Assembly (NCBI RefSeq): GCF_913063425.1
Contig: NZ_CAJXYK010000027.1
Location: forward strand, 16,543 to 80,542
Direction: 5' to 3'
Source of the DNA: an uncultured Thiohalocapsa sp.
GTDB lineage: Bacteria > Pseudomonadota > Gammaproteobacteria > Chromatiales > Chromatiaceae
DNA: 64,000 nucleotides
The stretch's first letter is position 1. Each line of letters begins with the position of its first letter. Positions 39,558 to 49,096 of the stretch are shown in pieces. The notes beneath the pieces were generated by a model, which saw nothing but the letters and a program-made list of their open reading frames with translations, was not told where the DNA came from and did not search any database. The translations under genes and the position numbers were made by a program.

Positions 39558-40271
39558 TCAGCAACGCCTGCGGCGACGCATCAGAAGCGTGAGGCCGAGG
39601 CCGAAAAGGCCCGGTAGCATCACGTTCGGCACCGGCACCGCAGTCGAAATGCCGAACCGGTGAGCGCTCAGGGAAGACGCTGGAATGCTGCTCCAGCTGG
39701 ACCCGCCATTGGTGCTTCGCATGGTCGTATCGGACTGCGAGAAGCCAATCCCCCATCCGCCCGGGGCCTGCACGCTGCTGTCGGTGGTGTAACCCCAGGA
39801 GAGCAGACTGCCCGCAATGGCGTGTAATGCCAGGTAGTAGGTGGAGTTTGCGGCCAAAGTAAACCCATCGTCACTGAAAAAGGCCACGTCCTGAAAGGTC
39901 TCGCCGCCGTCCAGCGTAGGGGTGTTGTCGAATGTCAGCAATAGGGTGTCCGGACTGCTGCCCGCGTCGCTCCAGATCGACGCCTGGAAGGTGGTCTGCG
40001 ACGTGCCAGAGTTGCCGAGGCCAAGTGTTGCGCCTGTGAGCACATAGTCGCTGCCATCGGTCGTGAAGCTGTTTGCCAAGTAGGAGTCCGGCGTGGCCGA
40101 GGTGAAGGCCCAGCTCCCGGCATTGCTATTCGCCAAGTTGCTGACTTGGAAAGCGGCCTGGATTGGGAAGGCTGCCAAGGCACAGACAGCGACCGCCGCA
40201 CCTTGTAAGCGGGACAAGACTGCGGCCTGCGGCAGCATCTCGGAGAGCGACTTCGGCATTCGTGCCATCAC
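39558..40271 (-). CDS. Secreted protein with choice-of-anchor domain and PEP-CTERM-like sorting signal
   Basis: Signal peptide; C-terminal VPVPNVMLPGLFGLGLTLLMRRRRRC. Confidence 0.75.
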   Translation of the reverse strand: MMARMPKSLSEMLPQAAVLSRLQGAAVAVCALAAFPIQAAFQVSNLANSNAGSWAFTSATPDSYLANSFTTDGSDYVLTGATLGLGNSGTSQTTFQASIWSDAGSSPDTLLLTFDNTPTLDGGETFQDVAFFSDDGFTLAANSTYYLALHAIAGSLLSWGYTTDSSVQAPGGWGIGFSQSDTTMRSTNGGSSWSSIPASSLSAHRFGISTAVPVPNVMLPGLFGLGLTLLMRRRRRC

Positions 40272-40547
40272 CTTACCTCATCGTCAGGGAAAATTTGTAG
40301 GACGGCAGAGGCTACAGACGAAGAAGTTCTGGGCAAATACGCCAAAGCGCGTAGCTGACGATGGCGCTCCCGTGGGCGGATACCCGCTGAGCCGATCCGG
40401 GGAAAGCGCTCCACCGCCCCCATCGCACAGGTTCACGGCGCCGGCACATCCTTCGGTGTGACTTACTTGGGCAGGAGGAAAGAGGGGTGAGTGCGGCCTG
40501 CAAGGACCTGCTGGTGCTTGAGTTTGCGGCCCGTCGCGGAGTCAGCA

Positions 40548-40820
40548 GGTACGGGGACAGTGTACTAAATTGACCCAGTTCCCGTAACAGCTTACTTAAT
40601 TGTGCTTTGCGTTGCCGAGCAGGTCGAGGGTGCGCTTGTCTCGTGGTGGGGGCTTTGCCCTAGGCTTCTTCCCCTTCAGGGACCGGTTGGGTTGCCGCTC
40701 CAGGGATGCCACGAAGTCGCCAGAACCGAGGGGGCGACCGGTGCTGGAGCGGCCACGCATGAGCTCGTTGACGCTGTCATCCTCAGCCTCGCCGATGAAA
40801 GCCACCCAGTTGGGCACCAA
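40548..40820 (-). pseudogene. REP-associated tyrosine transposase (RAYT) C-terminal remnant
   Basis: STGRPLGSGDFVASLERQPNRSLKGKKPRAKPP; adjacent acggggacagtgtacta..aattgacccagttcccgt. Confidence 0.65.
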
Positions 40821-40859
40821 GTCCGAGCGCGGTCGAACAGAGACCTAGGCCTAATCGCC

Positions 40860-41080
40860 CGCGGCCAAGTGGTCTGGTACCTGGAGCGCGAGCCGCGGGC
40901 GGTCAGCGCCGTGCTGCATCGCCTGCTGCGGGTCATCGAGGGCCATCTGCGCCAGGGCAGCGGCTCCGGCGCGCTGTCTCCGGCTCATGCTGCGCTGATG
41001 GGACCGGGCCTCGGCTGGTTGAGTCGCGGCCCCTGACCTACCCCAATTGCGGCGCGGACATGCGCCTGGCTTCAGCCACG
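40860..41080 (+). pseudogene. Possible IS91-family transposase remnant
   Basis: VVWYLEREPRAVSAVLHRLLRVIEGHLRQ and, in another frame, TYPNCGADMRL; no intact ORF. Confidence 0.4.
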
Positions 41081-41116
41081 AAACGGGCACGGCTCTCCCG
41101 CGCCTGTGGGAATTGC

Positions 41117-41240
41117 TCCCGGAGCGGCCGAGTGGAACTCGGCGCCCCCAGGGCTGCGGCGCACACGTGGGGACCGGTCCCGGAGCGGCCGAGTGGAACT
41201 CGGCGCCCCCAGGTGCGCTGCGCATGCGGGGATCGATCCC
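41117..41240. repeat. About 61-bp tandem duplication with REP-like hairpin
   Basis: tcccggagcggccgagtggaactcggcgcccccagg at 41117 and 41178; internal GCCGAGT-GGA-ACTCGGC. Confidence 0.8.
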
Positions 41241-41334
41241 AGAGCTGCGAGGGCCTGAGCGACGTGGGGAGGGCTGAGCCCAGCGGGTGCTCGGGCGCGG
41301 GCTCGGGCTCGTCGGAGGCCGGTCCGGCGCGGGG

Positions 41335-42549
41335 TCAGCCCCCGGCCACCCGCTCGCAGAGTTGTCGGAACAGCTGCGCGCGGGCGGCGGAGCTGGACTG
41401 CCGGGCGACCTCCAGGCCGCGGGCGCCCATGGCCTCGCGGCGGGTGTCGTCCAGCAGCAGGCCGGTGATGGCCCCGGCCACGGCGCCCACGTCCTCGCCG
41501 TCCACATTGAGACCTGTCTCGCCGTGGCGCACCGCCTCCACCACGCCGCCGGCGCGGCCTGCCACAACGGCCTTGCCGCAGGCGTTGGCCTCCAGGAACA
41601 CCAGGCCGAAGCCCTCGGTGTCGTGGTTGGCGAGCTCGCGGTTGGGCATTACGAACAGGTCGCAGAGCTGGTAGTGCGCCACCAGCTCGTCGTGCGGCAC
41701 ACGGCCGGCGAAGATCACCTGCTCGCCGACGCCGTACTCTGCCACCAATGCCTCCAGCTCCGTGCGGTAGTCGCCGGTGCCGACGATGAGATACCGCGCG
41801 TCCGGGCACTGTGCGAGGACCTGCGGCAGGGCGCGGATGGTGGTGTCGATGCCCTTGCGCTCCACCAGCCGGCCCACGGTGAGCAGCACGCGCTTGCCGG
41901 CGAGACCGTAGCGCTCCAGCAGGTCCTGCGACTTCGGCCCCGGCTGGAAGCGCTCCGCATCCACCCCGTTGACGATGAGCTCGATCCGCTCCGGCGCCAC
42001 GCCCATTTTGTCGATGAGGGTGCGGCGGGTGAACTCGCTCACGGCCACCACGGCATCCGCATTGTGCAGGTATTGCCGGCGCCGGCGCCCGAACAGCCGG
42101 TACGGCACCTCCGTGGTGATCTCTTCGCCGTGGATGTAATTGATGTACGGGATGCCGAGCATGCGCTTCAGCAGCAGCCCGAGCCAGGAGCCGGAGCTCA
42201 GCTCGCACACGCAGACGACATCGATCCCCTCGCGGCGGATCATACTGACGGCCTTGCGCAGCACCTTGAGCTTAAGCGGCAGGTCCACCCAGAGCTGAAG
42301 CCAGGCGGAGTGGAGCAGAGACTTCGGACTCACCGCCGGCGGGCGCAGCAGCTCGATGCGCTCGATGGGGAAGCCGGCCTGGGCGTCGTACTCGCGCCAG
42401 CCGGTGACCTCCTCGCCGCTCAGGTAATGCCGCCAGGGCGCGAGCACGTGCATGGTGCCCGCGGGGGCGAACTGGCACAGACTCTCGTAGACGACGGCGG
42501 AGCCGCCGTTGATGGGCGGGAAGATGTTGGCGACCAGCAGGCACTTCAT
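41335..42549 (-). CDS. Glycosyltransferase family 4 protein
   Basis: NGGSAVVYESL; LTVGRLVERKGIDTTIRALPQVL; EGFGLVFLEANACGKAVVAGRAGG. Confidence 0.9.
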   Translation of the reverse strand: MKCLLVANIFPPINGGSAVVYESLCQFAPAGTMHVLAPWRHYLSGEEVTGWREYDAQAGFPIERIELLRPPAVSPKSLLHSAWLQLWVDLPLKLKVLRKAVSMIRREGIDVVCVCELSSGSWLGLLLKRMLGIPYINYIHGEEITTEVPYRLFGRRRRQYLHNADAVVAVSEFTRRTLIDKMGVAPERIELIVNGVDAERFQPGPKSQDLLERYGLAGKRVLLTVGRLVERKGIDTTIRALPQVLAQCPDARYLIVGTGDYRTELEALVAEYGVGEQVIFAGRVPHDELVAHYQLCDLFVMPNRELANHDTEGFGLVFLEANACGKAVVAGRAGGVVEAVRHGETGLNVDGEDVGAVAGAITGLLLDDTRREAMGARGLEVARQSSSAARAQLFRQLCERVAGG

Positions 42550-42774
42550 CGTGCACCAGGCTCCGGGTCGGCGTGGGGCGAATGGGGCTCGCCGCCAGGG
42601 ATGATTCGGGGCCGGTTCTTCACGATGAATGGTGTGTGTCGGGGGACTGCGGGCATTCTGACCCTGCACCGGCGTCGCGTCTACCCGCGACGCGCCGTCG
42701 GCAGCGCCCGCATGGGCTCGCACCCGCCGGCGGGGCCGGCACGCAGCCTGGGGCGTACCGGCGCGGGCTCCGGC

Positions 42775-43869
42775 TCAGGCGCCGAGGAATCGGGCCAGCT
42801 CCTCCTCGCACGCCCCCTCGATCGTGTTGAACCAGTCCGCAGCGGCGTATTGCGGCCAGCGTTCCGGCATCGGCGGCTTCAGCAACGCCGCACAGGCATC
42901 GCCGGGCACCTCGCCAGCGTTGAGGCCGAAGCGCTCGAACGCCGGCCGCAGCGTGCCGGCGCAGTCACGCATCAGGTCCTCGTAGGCGATACCCACGTCC
43001 GCATACTGCTGCCCGAACAGGTAAGAGAGCCGCCACAGCAGGTAATGCACCGCGTAGGCATGCTCGTGCTGAGTGGGGTCCACGCACGGGAATACCCGGC
43101 GCAGATCCCGTGCCCAGGCGAGGGTGTAGAAATAGTCCTCCGACTCGTCCGCAGTGAGGCGATGCCCCGGCGGCGCGCCGGCTGAGCTGCGCTGCACCGA
43201 CAGCCACTGCTCGCGCGGATTGCGGTAGAGCCAAAGCACATCGGCATTTGGGAACACGCGCCGCAGCCACGGCAAGCGGAAATCCAGCCGGTTGCATTGC
43301 AGCACCGGGCGCTCGGGCGCACGGGCGATGAGCTCGGCCAGGTAGCGGGCCAGGCGACGGTCGCAGCTGTGCGCGTCCATGTAGAGGTCGCGGTACGTCC
43401 ATTCGGCATCGAACCACTGCCCGAGGTCCGCCATGCCGGCGTACTCGGCACCGTAGCGCTCGGCATTGACGTGGGTCGGGTCTGTACGGTCCGCATCCGC
43501 GCCGCCGCTGAACCAGCGGCGCTCGTTCAGCGGCTCGTAGAAGGCGGTCAGGCCGCGGGTGTGCCGGAAGATATTCCACAGCAGCGTGGAGCCGGAGCGG
43601 AACCGGGCGGTGACGAAGAGCGGCCGGGCGCCGTCGCTGCGGGCCGGAGCCGGCGCGTCGGCGCCCTCTCCTTGGCCGGCGCAGCCATAGCGCGCCGGCG
43701 GCGGTGCATAGGCGAGTCCGGCGGGGCGCAGCGCATGCTGACCGCAGAAGAGCTCCCGGTTCGCCTCGCGCCAGGTCCGGTTGAACCGGTAGGAGCGGGC
43801 AAGGGTGTCGAGCACGCGCGCCGAGAGCCGCCGCAGCGGCGCCGAGAGTGCCGCGCCGGCACGGCTCAC
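42775..43869 (-). CDS. Sulfotransferase-family protein (GTG start proposed)
   Basis: 5'-PSB-like FVTARFRSGSTLLWNIFRHT; VLWLYRNPREQWLS. Confidence 0.75.
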   Translation of the reverse strand: MSRAGAALSAPLRRLSARVLDTLARSYRFNRTWREANRELFCGQHALRPAGLAYAPPPARYGCAGQGEGADAPAPARSDGARPLFVTARFRSGSTLLWNIFRHTRGLTAFYEPLNERRWFSGGADADRTDPTHVNAERYGAEYAGMADLGQWFDAEWTYRDLYMDAHSCDRRLARYLAELIARAPERPVLQCNRLDFRLPWLRRVFPNADVLWLYRNPREQWLSVQRSSAGAPPGHRLTADESEDYFYTLAWARDLRRVFPCVDPTQHEHAYAVHYLLWRLSYLFGQQYADVGIAYEDLMRDCAGTLRPAFERFGLNAGEVPGDACAALLKPPMPERWPQYAAADWFNTIEGACEEELARFLGA

Positions 43870-43928
43870 GGCAGCCACCGCGGGCCGCGCCGGCCGGCGC
43901 CGCTGTTCGCTCTGCCCACCGGACGTGC

Positions 43929-44882
43929 TCAGAAGGCGGCGACGAAGGCGGCGATGAAGTCGTCCAACGCCGCCTCCGGCAGGTGGTTGATGCCCGCCGC
44001 CGCCTTGCGCCCGCCGCCGGTGTCGAACTGCCGGCACAGGGCGTCGGCGCCGTCGCGGGTGGTGAGCGGTGCCCGCACGCTGACCACGAAGCCGCCGTCG
44101 GCGCGCCGGGTCAGCATGGCATGCGCTCGCTCCGGCGCCGCCTGGGCCAGGGCGTTGGCGTAAACACCCCCGACCCGGCGCGCCCAGGGCTCCGCCGGCA
44201 GCATCACCTGCGTGTGCCGCGGCCCAGGCTGCAGCAGCGCCGCCGCCTCGGCACGGGCCATGTCTTCCCGGTAGCCGTCGCGCAGCCGTCGGAAGGCCGG
44301 GTCTTCCCGCGCGAACGCGAGTGGGTCGGCATAGGGCGCCAGGGCGCGGAACAGCTCAGCCGGCGGGTAGTGCAGATCCTCCACGGTGGCCCCGTAGCCG
44401 TTGTAGTTGATGAGGATGCCGAGCTCGCGCAGCAGCGCAAGATCGGCGTCCGGCAGCTCCAGGGGCGCAGACGCGCGTGCCGCCGCTTCGTCGAAGTTGT
44501 CGCCGTAGGTGCCCACCACGGCCCAGGCGCGATGGGCGCCGCCCAGGTATTCGTCCACCAGCAGGCTGGTGCCCTTGTCGGGAAGGGTCTCGATGTGGAC
44601 CTCCAGCCCCGGGTGCTCGGGAATCTCACCGGCAAAGTGATGGTCGAACCAGCGCAGCGTGGCACCGCGCTCCAGCAACGCCAGACAGGCGTCGCGATTC
44701 TTGTCGAAGGAGACATCGAGCACGGTGACGACATCGCCGGCCGTCGCCTCCACCCGCTGCACCAGCGCGATGTCGCGCTTCACTCCGGTGACGAGCACGG
44801 AGTCGCGCGGCTCGGCGAGATGCAACTGCTGCAATGCACAGATGCCGTCGGCATCGCCGTTGAAGACATCGTATACGGGCAT
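43929..44882 (-). CDS. DHH-family phosphoesterase
   Basis: DVFNGDADGICALQQL; RWFDHHF; C-terminal GGGRKAAAG. Confidence 0.88.
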   Translation of the reverse strand: MPVYDVFNGDADGICALQQLHLAEPRDSVLVTGVKRDIALVQRVEATAGDVVTVLDVSFDKNRDACLALLERGATLRWFDHHFAGEIPEHPGLEVHIETLPDKGTSLLVDEYLGGAHRAWAVVGTYGDNFDEAAARASAPLELPDADLALLRELGILINYNGYGATVEDLHYPPAELFRALAPYADPLAFAREDPAFRRLRDGYREDMARAEAAALLQPGPRHTQVMLPAEPWARRVGGVYANALAQAAPERAHAMLTRRADGGFVVSVRAPLTTRDGADALCRQFDTGGGRKAAAGINHLPEAALDDFIAAFVAAF

Positions 44883-45154
44883 GGAGGCTCCCTTGAGTGT
44901 CGCACATGGGCCTGCGGGGCGCGCAGGTTACCTGCGCGGGTGTCAAAAGGCGAATGGAGCCGATCCTCGGCGCCGCCGCCGGCAGCACGGGCAAGCACCG
45001 CCGCCATTGGACGCAGCCGGCACGCCATGCCTATACTTTACCGTTTGTGTCTGGGCAGCGACCCGCGGGACGGCGCGAGCACCCGGCTCACCCACCCCCG
45101 CCGCCATCTTGCAGCCCCCATATAGTGCGCACCACCAGTCCCGCGGAGCGAGCC

Positions 45155-46252
45155 ATGGCCGCCGATGCGCGCGCCGATGCGCGACAAGACCTGCTGAATC
45201 TCGACCAGCGCGGCTGCGAGGCCCTGGCGCAGGCATTCGGCTGCAAGCCTTTCCACGGGCGCAACCTGTTCAAGTGGATGCACAAGCATGGCGTCGACGA
45301 CTTCGATGCCATGACGGACCTGCCGAAGGCGTTCCGGGCCCGGCTCGCCGCCGAAACCCACATCCCAAGGCTGCCGGTGGCGGCCGAGAAGCCCTCCGCC
45401 GACGGCACCGTCAAATGGCTGCTTCAGCTGCCCGAGGGCCAGCGGGTGGAGACGGTGTTCATCCCAGAGGAGCGGCGGACCACGCTGTGCGTGTCCTCCC
45501 AGGTGGGCTGCGCGCTGGACTGCGCCTTCTGCGCCACGGCGCGCCAGGGCTTCAACCGCAACCTGAGCACCGCCGAGATCATCGCCCAGGTCCGCCACGC
45601 CGTGCGCCGCATCGGCCGGCCGCCGAGCAACATCGTGCTGATGGGCATGGGCGAGCCGCTGGCCAACTTCGACGCCGTCGTCACCGCCACGGACATCATG
45701 CGCGACGACCTGGCCTACATGCTCTCCAAGTACCGGGTGACCCTGTCCACCTCGGGCATTGTGCCGAACATCTACCGCCTGGCGGAGGTCAGCGACATCG
45801 CCCTCGCCGTGTCCCTGCATGCACCGGACAACGCGCTGCGCGACGAGCTGGTGCCCATCAACCGCAAGTATCCGCTGGAGGAGCTGATCCCAGCCTGCCG
45901 CGCCTACCTGCGCGGCGATGCGCGCCGGCGCATCACCTGGGAGTACGTCATGCTCGATGGCGTGAACGACAGCATCGCGCAGGCCAAGGCGCTGATCCGG
46001 CTGCTGGAAGGCACGCCGTCCAAGGTGAACCTGATCCCGTTCAACCCCTTCCCCGGCAGCGGCTTCGACACCAGCCCGCCGGAGCGGGTGGACGCCTTCC
46101 GCCAGCGGCTGCTGCGCGCCGGCCTGGTGGCCACCACCCGCAAGACCCGGGGCGACGAGATCGCTGCCGCCTGCGGTCAGCTGGTGGGCCGGGTACAGGA
46201 TCGCCGCAGACGGCCCGCAGTGGCCCCGCAGGCAGTGGCGCTGCGGCCATGA
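45155..46252 (+). CDS. rlmN: 23S rRNA/tRNA adenine-C2 methyltransferase RlmN
   Basis: CALDCAFCATARQGFNRNL; VLMGMGEPLANFDAV. Confidence 0.95.
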   Translation: MAADARADARQDLLNLDQRGCEALAQAFGCKPFHGRNLFKWMHKHGVDDFDAMTDLPKAFRARLAAETHIPRLPVAAEKPSADGTVKWLLQLPEGQRVETVFIPEERRTTLCVSSQVGCALDCAFCATARQGFNRNLSTAEIIAQVRHAVRRIGRPPSNIVLMGMGEPLANFDAVVTATDIMRDDLAYMLSKYRVTLSTSGIVPNIYRLAEVSDIALAVSLHAPDNALRDELVPINRKYPLEELIPACRAYLRGDARRRITWEYVMLDGVNDSIAQAKALIRLLEGTPSKVNLIPFNPFPGSGFDTSPPERVDAFRQRLLRAGLVATTRKTRGDEIAAACGQLVGRVQDRRRRPAVAPQAVALRP

Positions 46253-47016
46253 GCACGCATCCCGCCGCGCGCCGCGCCGTCATCGCCGCGCTCGTCGCCG
46301 GCGCCATGGTCCTCGCCGGCTGCGGCGGCGCCCAGGCCAAGCGGGAGGCCGCCGGACTCGACCCGGAGGGCAGCCCGGCGGACATCTACGTCAACATGGC
46401 CGCCGCCTACTACCAGCGCGGCCAGCTGGACTCGGCCCTGGATCGCGGCCTGCGGGCCCTGGAGGAGGACAAGCGCAACGCCGACGCACACTATGTGCTG
46501 GCCATCGTCTACCAGCGCCTGGGCAAGCGCGTGGAAGCCGAGCGCCACTTCGAGGAGGCCCTGCGCCTGGACCCGGACAACCCGGAGTACCTCAACGCCC
46601 GCGGCACCATCCTCTGCACCCAGGGCCGCTATGACGCTGCCATCGAGCAGTTCGATGCCGCGGCGGCGAACCGCCTGTACGCGACACCGGAAGTGGCGCT
46701 GATGAACGCCTCCGACTGCTCACGCCGGGCGGGCCGCGGCACCGAGGCCGAGCGCTACCTGCGGGAGGCGTTGTCGCGCAACGCCAATTACCCGCCCGCC
46801 CTGCTCGCCATGGCCAGGCTCAATTTCGACCGCGGCGACTACCCCAGCGCCCGCCAGTACATGGGCCGCTACGGCCGGGTCGGCAGGGCCTCGCCCGATG
46901 CACTGCTGCTGGCGCATCGCATCGAGGCCAAGCTGGGCAATGCTGCCGCCGCCAAGGCCCTCGGCGATGCGTTGCGGCGCCAGTATCCGGATGCACCCGA
47001 GGTCATGGAGCTCTGA
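46249..47016 (+). CDS. pilW: Type IV pilus biogenesis TPR lipoprotein PilW
   Basis: Lipobox VLAGC; TPR repeats; ATGA overlap with rlmN. Confidence 0.85.
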   Translation: MSTHPAARRAVIAALVAGAMVLAGCGGAQAKREAAGLDPEGSPADIYVNMAAAYYQRGQLDSALDRGLRALEEDKRNADAHYVLAIVYQRLGKRVEAERHFEEALRLDPDNPEYLNARGTILCTQGRYDAAIEQFDAAAANRLYATPEVALMNASDCSRRAGRGTEAERYLREALSRNANYPPALLAMARLNFDRGDYPSARQYMGRYGRVGRASPDALLLAHRIEAKLGNAAAAKALGDALRRQYPDAPEVMEL

Positions 47017-47104
47017 GCACAGCGCCCCGCCGACGCCACCCCGTCCCGAGTCCGGCCGACCCGACACCTGAGCCACCCGATCACCCGACACGCCCAGCGA
47101 GATC

Positions 47105-48370
47105 ATGTCCGAGCGACTGCAAGCCATCCGCGGCATGCACGACGTGCTGCCGGACCGCGCCCCTGTCTGGCAGCACCTGGAAGACCGCGCCCGCACCGTC
47201 GTCGAGGGCTACGGCTACCGCGAGATGCGCACGCCGCTGCTGGAGCCCGTGGAGCTCTTCAAACGCTCCATCGGCGAAGTCACCGATATCGTAGAGAAGG
47301 AGATGTACGCCTTCGAGGACCGCGGCGGCGATCGGCTCGCGCTGCGCCCGGAGGGCACCGCGAGCTGCGTGCGCGCCGCCATCGAGCACGCGCTGCTGGA
47401 CCAGCCCCAGCGCATCTGGTACCGCGGCCCAATGTTCCGGCGCGAGCGCCCGCAGCGCGGGCGCTACCGGCAGTTCCACCAGATCGGGGTGGAGGCGTTC
47501 GGCCTTGCCGGCCCGGACATCGATCTGGAGATCATCGCCATGACGCGGCGGCTGTGGCAGGCGCTGGGCCTCACGGACCTGCGCCTGGAGCTGAACAGCC
47601 TCGGCGACAGCGCCGAGCGCGGGCGCTATCGCACCGACCTGGTGGCACATCTGCGCGCCCATGCGGACCGGCTGGACGACGACAGCCGCCGCCGCCTGGA
47701 CACCAACCCGCTGCGGGTGCTGGACAGCAAGAACCCGGACCTGGCCCCGGTCATCGCCGCCGCCCCGAGCCTGCTCGACTATCTGGGCGAGGCGAGCCGC
47801 GCCCACTTCGACGGGCTCTGCGCCGGCCTGGACGCGGCCGGCATCGCCTACCAGATCAACCCGCGACTGGTCCGGGGCCTGGACTATTACAATCGCACCG
47901 TCTTCGAGTGGATCACCGATGCCCTCGGCGCCCAGGGCACGGTCTGCGCCGGTGGGCGTTACGATGGCCTGGTGGCCCAGCTCGGCGGTCGCGACACGCC
48001 CGCCGTGGGCTTTGCGCTGGGCATCGAGCGGCTGCTGGACCTCATCGACACCAGCGCCGTCGCCACCGGACCCGATGCCTATCTGGTGGCCCTCGGCGAC
48101 GCCGCCGCCGCCGCGGCGCCCGGCCTTGCCGAGCGGCTGCGCGACGCAGTGCCGGGGCTGAAGCTGCTCGTCCACTGCGGCGGCGGCAGCTTCAAGAGCC
48201 AGTTCAAGAAGGCAGACAAGAGCGGCGCCCGGGTGGCGCTGATCCTGGGCGACGACGAGGCGGCCCAGGGCACAGTCTCCGTCAAGCCCCTGCGCGGCGG
48301 CGGCGAGCAGCGCACCCTGAGCTTCGAAGAGGCGGTGGCGACGCTGCGCGACGCCGACCCGGCGCACTGA
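47105..48370 (+). CDS. hisS: Histidyl-tRNA synthetase
   Basis: [54 protein letters not shown]. Confidence 0.97.
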   Translation: MSERLQAIRGMHDVLPDRAPVWQHLEDRARTVVEGYGYREMRTPLLEPVELFKRSIGEVTDIVEKEMYAFEDRGGDRLALRPEGTASCVRAAIEHALLDQPQRIWYRGPMFRRERPQRGRYRQFHQIGVEAFGLAGPDIDLEIIAMTRRLWQALGLTDLRLELNSLGDSAERGRYRTDLVAHLRAHADRLDDDSRRRLDTNPLRVLDSKNPDLAPVIAAAPSLLDYLGEASRAHFDGLCAGLDAAGIAYQINPRLVRGLDYYNRTVFEWITDALGAQGTVCAGGRYDGLVAQLGGRDTPAVGFALGIERLLDLIDTSAVATGPDAYLVALGDAAAAAAPGLAERLRDAVPGLKLLVHCGGGSFKSQFKKADKSGARVALILGDDEAAQGTVSVKPLRGGGEQRTLSFEEAVATLRDADPAH

Positions 48371-48460
48371 CGCAGCAGAGCGCCCGCGGCGGCCTGCGGC
48401 AGCACCTGAGAAGACTCTCGATCCAAGACCAACGAGCACATTTCCCACGACGGAGCAGTC

Positions 48461-49096
48461 ATGGCAGAGCTGGACACTGACGAAGAAAAAGTCGAAGCCA
48501 TCAAGCGCTGGTGGAAGGCCAACGGCGTCGCCGTCATCGGCGGCGTGGTCATCGGCCTCGGCGTCGTCATCGGTTGGCGCAGCTGGGTGGAATACCGCAC
48601 CAACCTCGCGCAGCGCGGCAGCATCGCCTTCGAGCAGCTGCTGATCACCGCCCAGGCCGGCGACACGGCATCGGCACAGAAGCAGGTGGACGGCATCGTC
48701 GACGACTTTGGCTCGACGCCTTACGCCATGTTCGCGGAGCTCACCCGCGCACGCCTGGCACTCGCCGACGGCGACCCCGCCGGTGCGGAGACCGCCCTGC
48801 GCGCGGCCATGGACCTCGCACCGGACCCGGCGCTCGCGAGCCTGGCAGCGCTCAGGCTGGCGCAGGTCCAGCTCGACCGCGGCGAGCTCGCCGCCGCCGC
48901 CGACACTGTGAAGCGCCACGGCGACGCGACCGCCTTCGCCGGCGACTTCGCCGCCCTGCGCGGCGACATCGCCGCCGCCGAGGGTCGGCTCCAAGACGCC
49001 CGCGCCGCCTACCAGACCGCGCTGGATGCCGGTGCCGGCAACGCCCGGCTCATCGAGCTCAAGCTTCAGGACCTGCCGCCGGACGAGACGTCATGA
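48461..49096 (+). CDS. yfgM: YfgM-family TPR protein
   Basis: EEKVEAIKRWWKANGVAVIGGVVIGLGVVIGWRSW; gene order hisS-yfgM-bamB-der. Confidence 0.9.
   Translation: MAELDTDEEKVEAIKRWWKANGVAVIGGVVIGLGVVIGWRSWVEYRTNLAQRGSIAFEQLLITAQAGDTASAQKQVDGIVDDFGSTPYAMFAELTRARLALADGDPAGAETALRAAMDLAPDPALASLAALRLAQVQLDRGELAAAADTVKRHGDATAFAGDFAALRGDIAAAEGRLQDARAAYQTALDAGAGNARLIELKLQDLPPDETS

Noticed and set aside
41117-41240. tRNA-like fragment (ggagcggccgagtgg resembles a Ser/Leu tRNA D-arm)
   Set aside because: No acceptor stem, anticodon arm or T-loop; the hairpin repeat explains the sequence better.
47081-48994. 637-aa minus-strand ORF
   Set aside because: Antisense shadow of hisS and yfgM.
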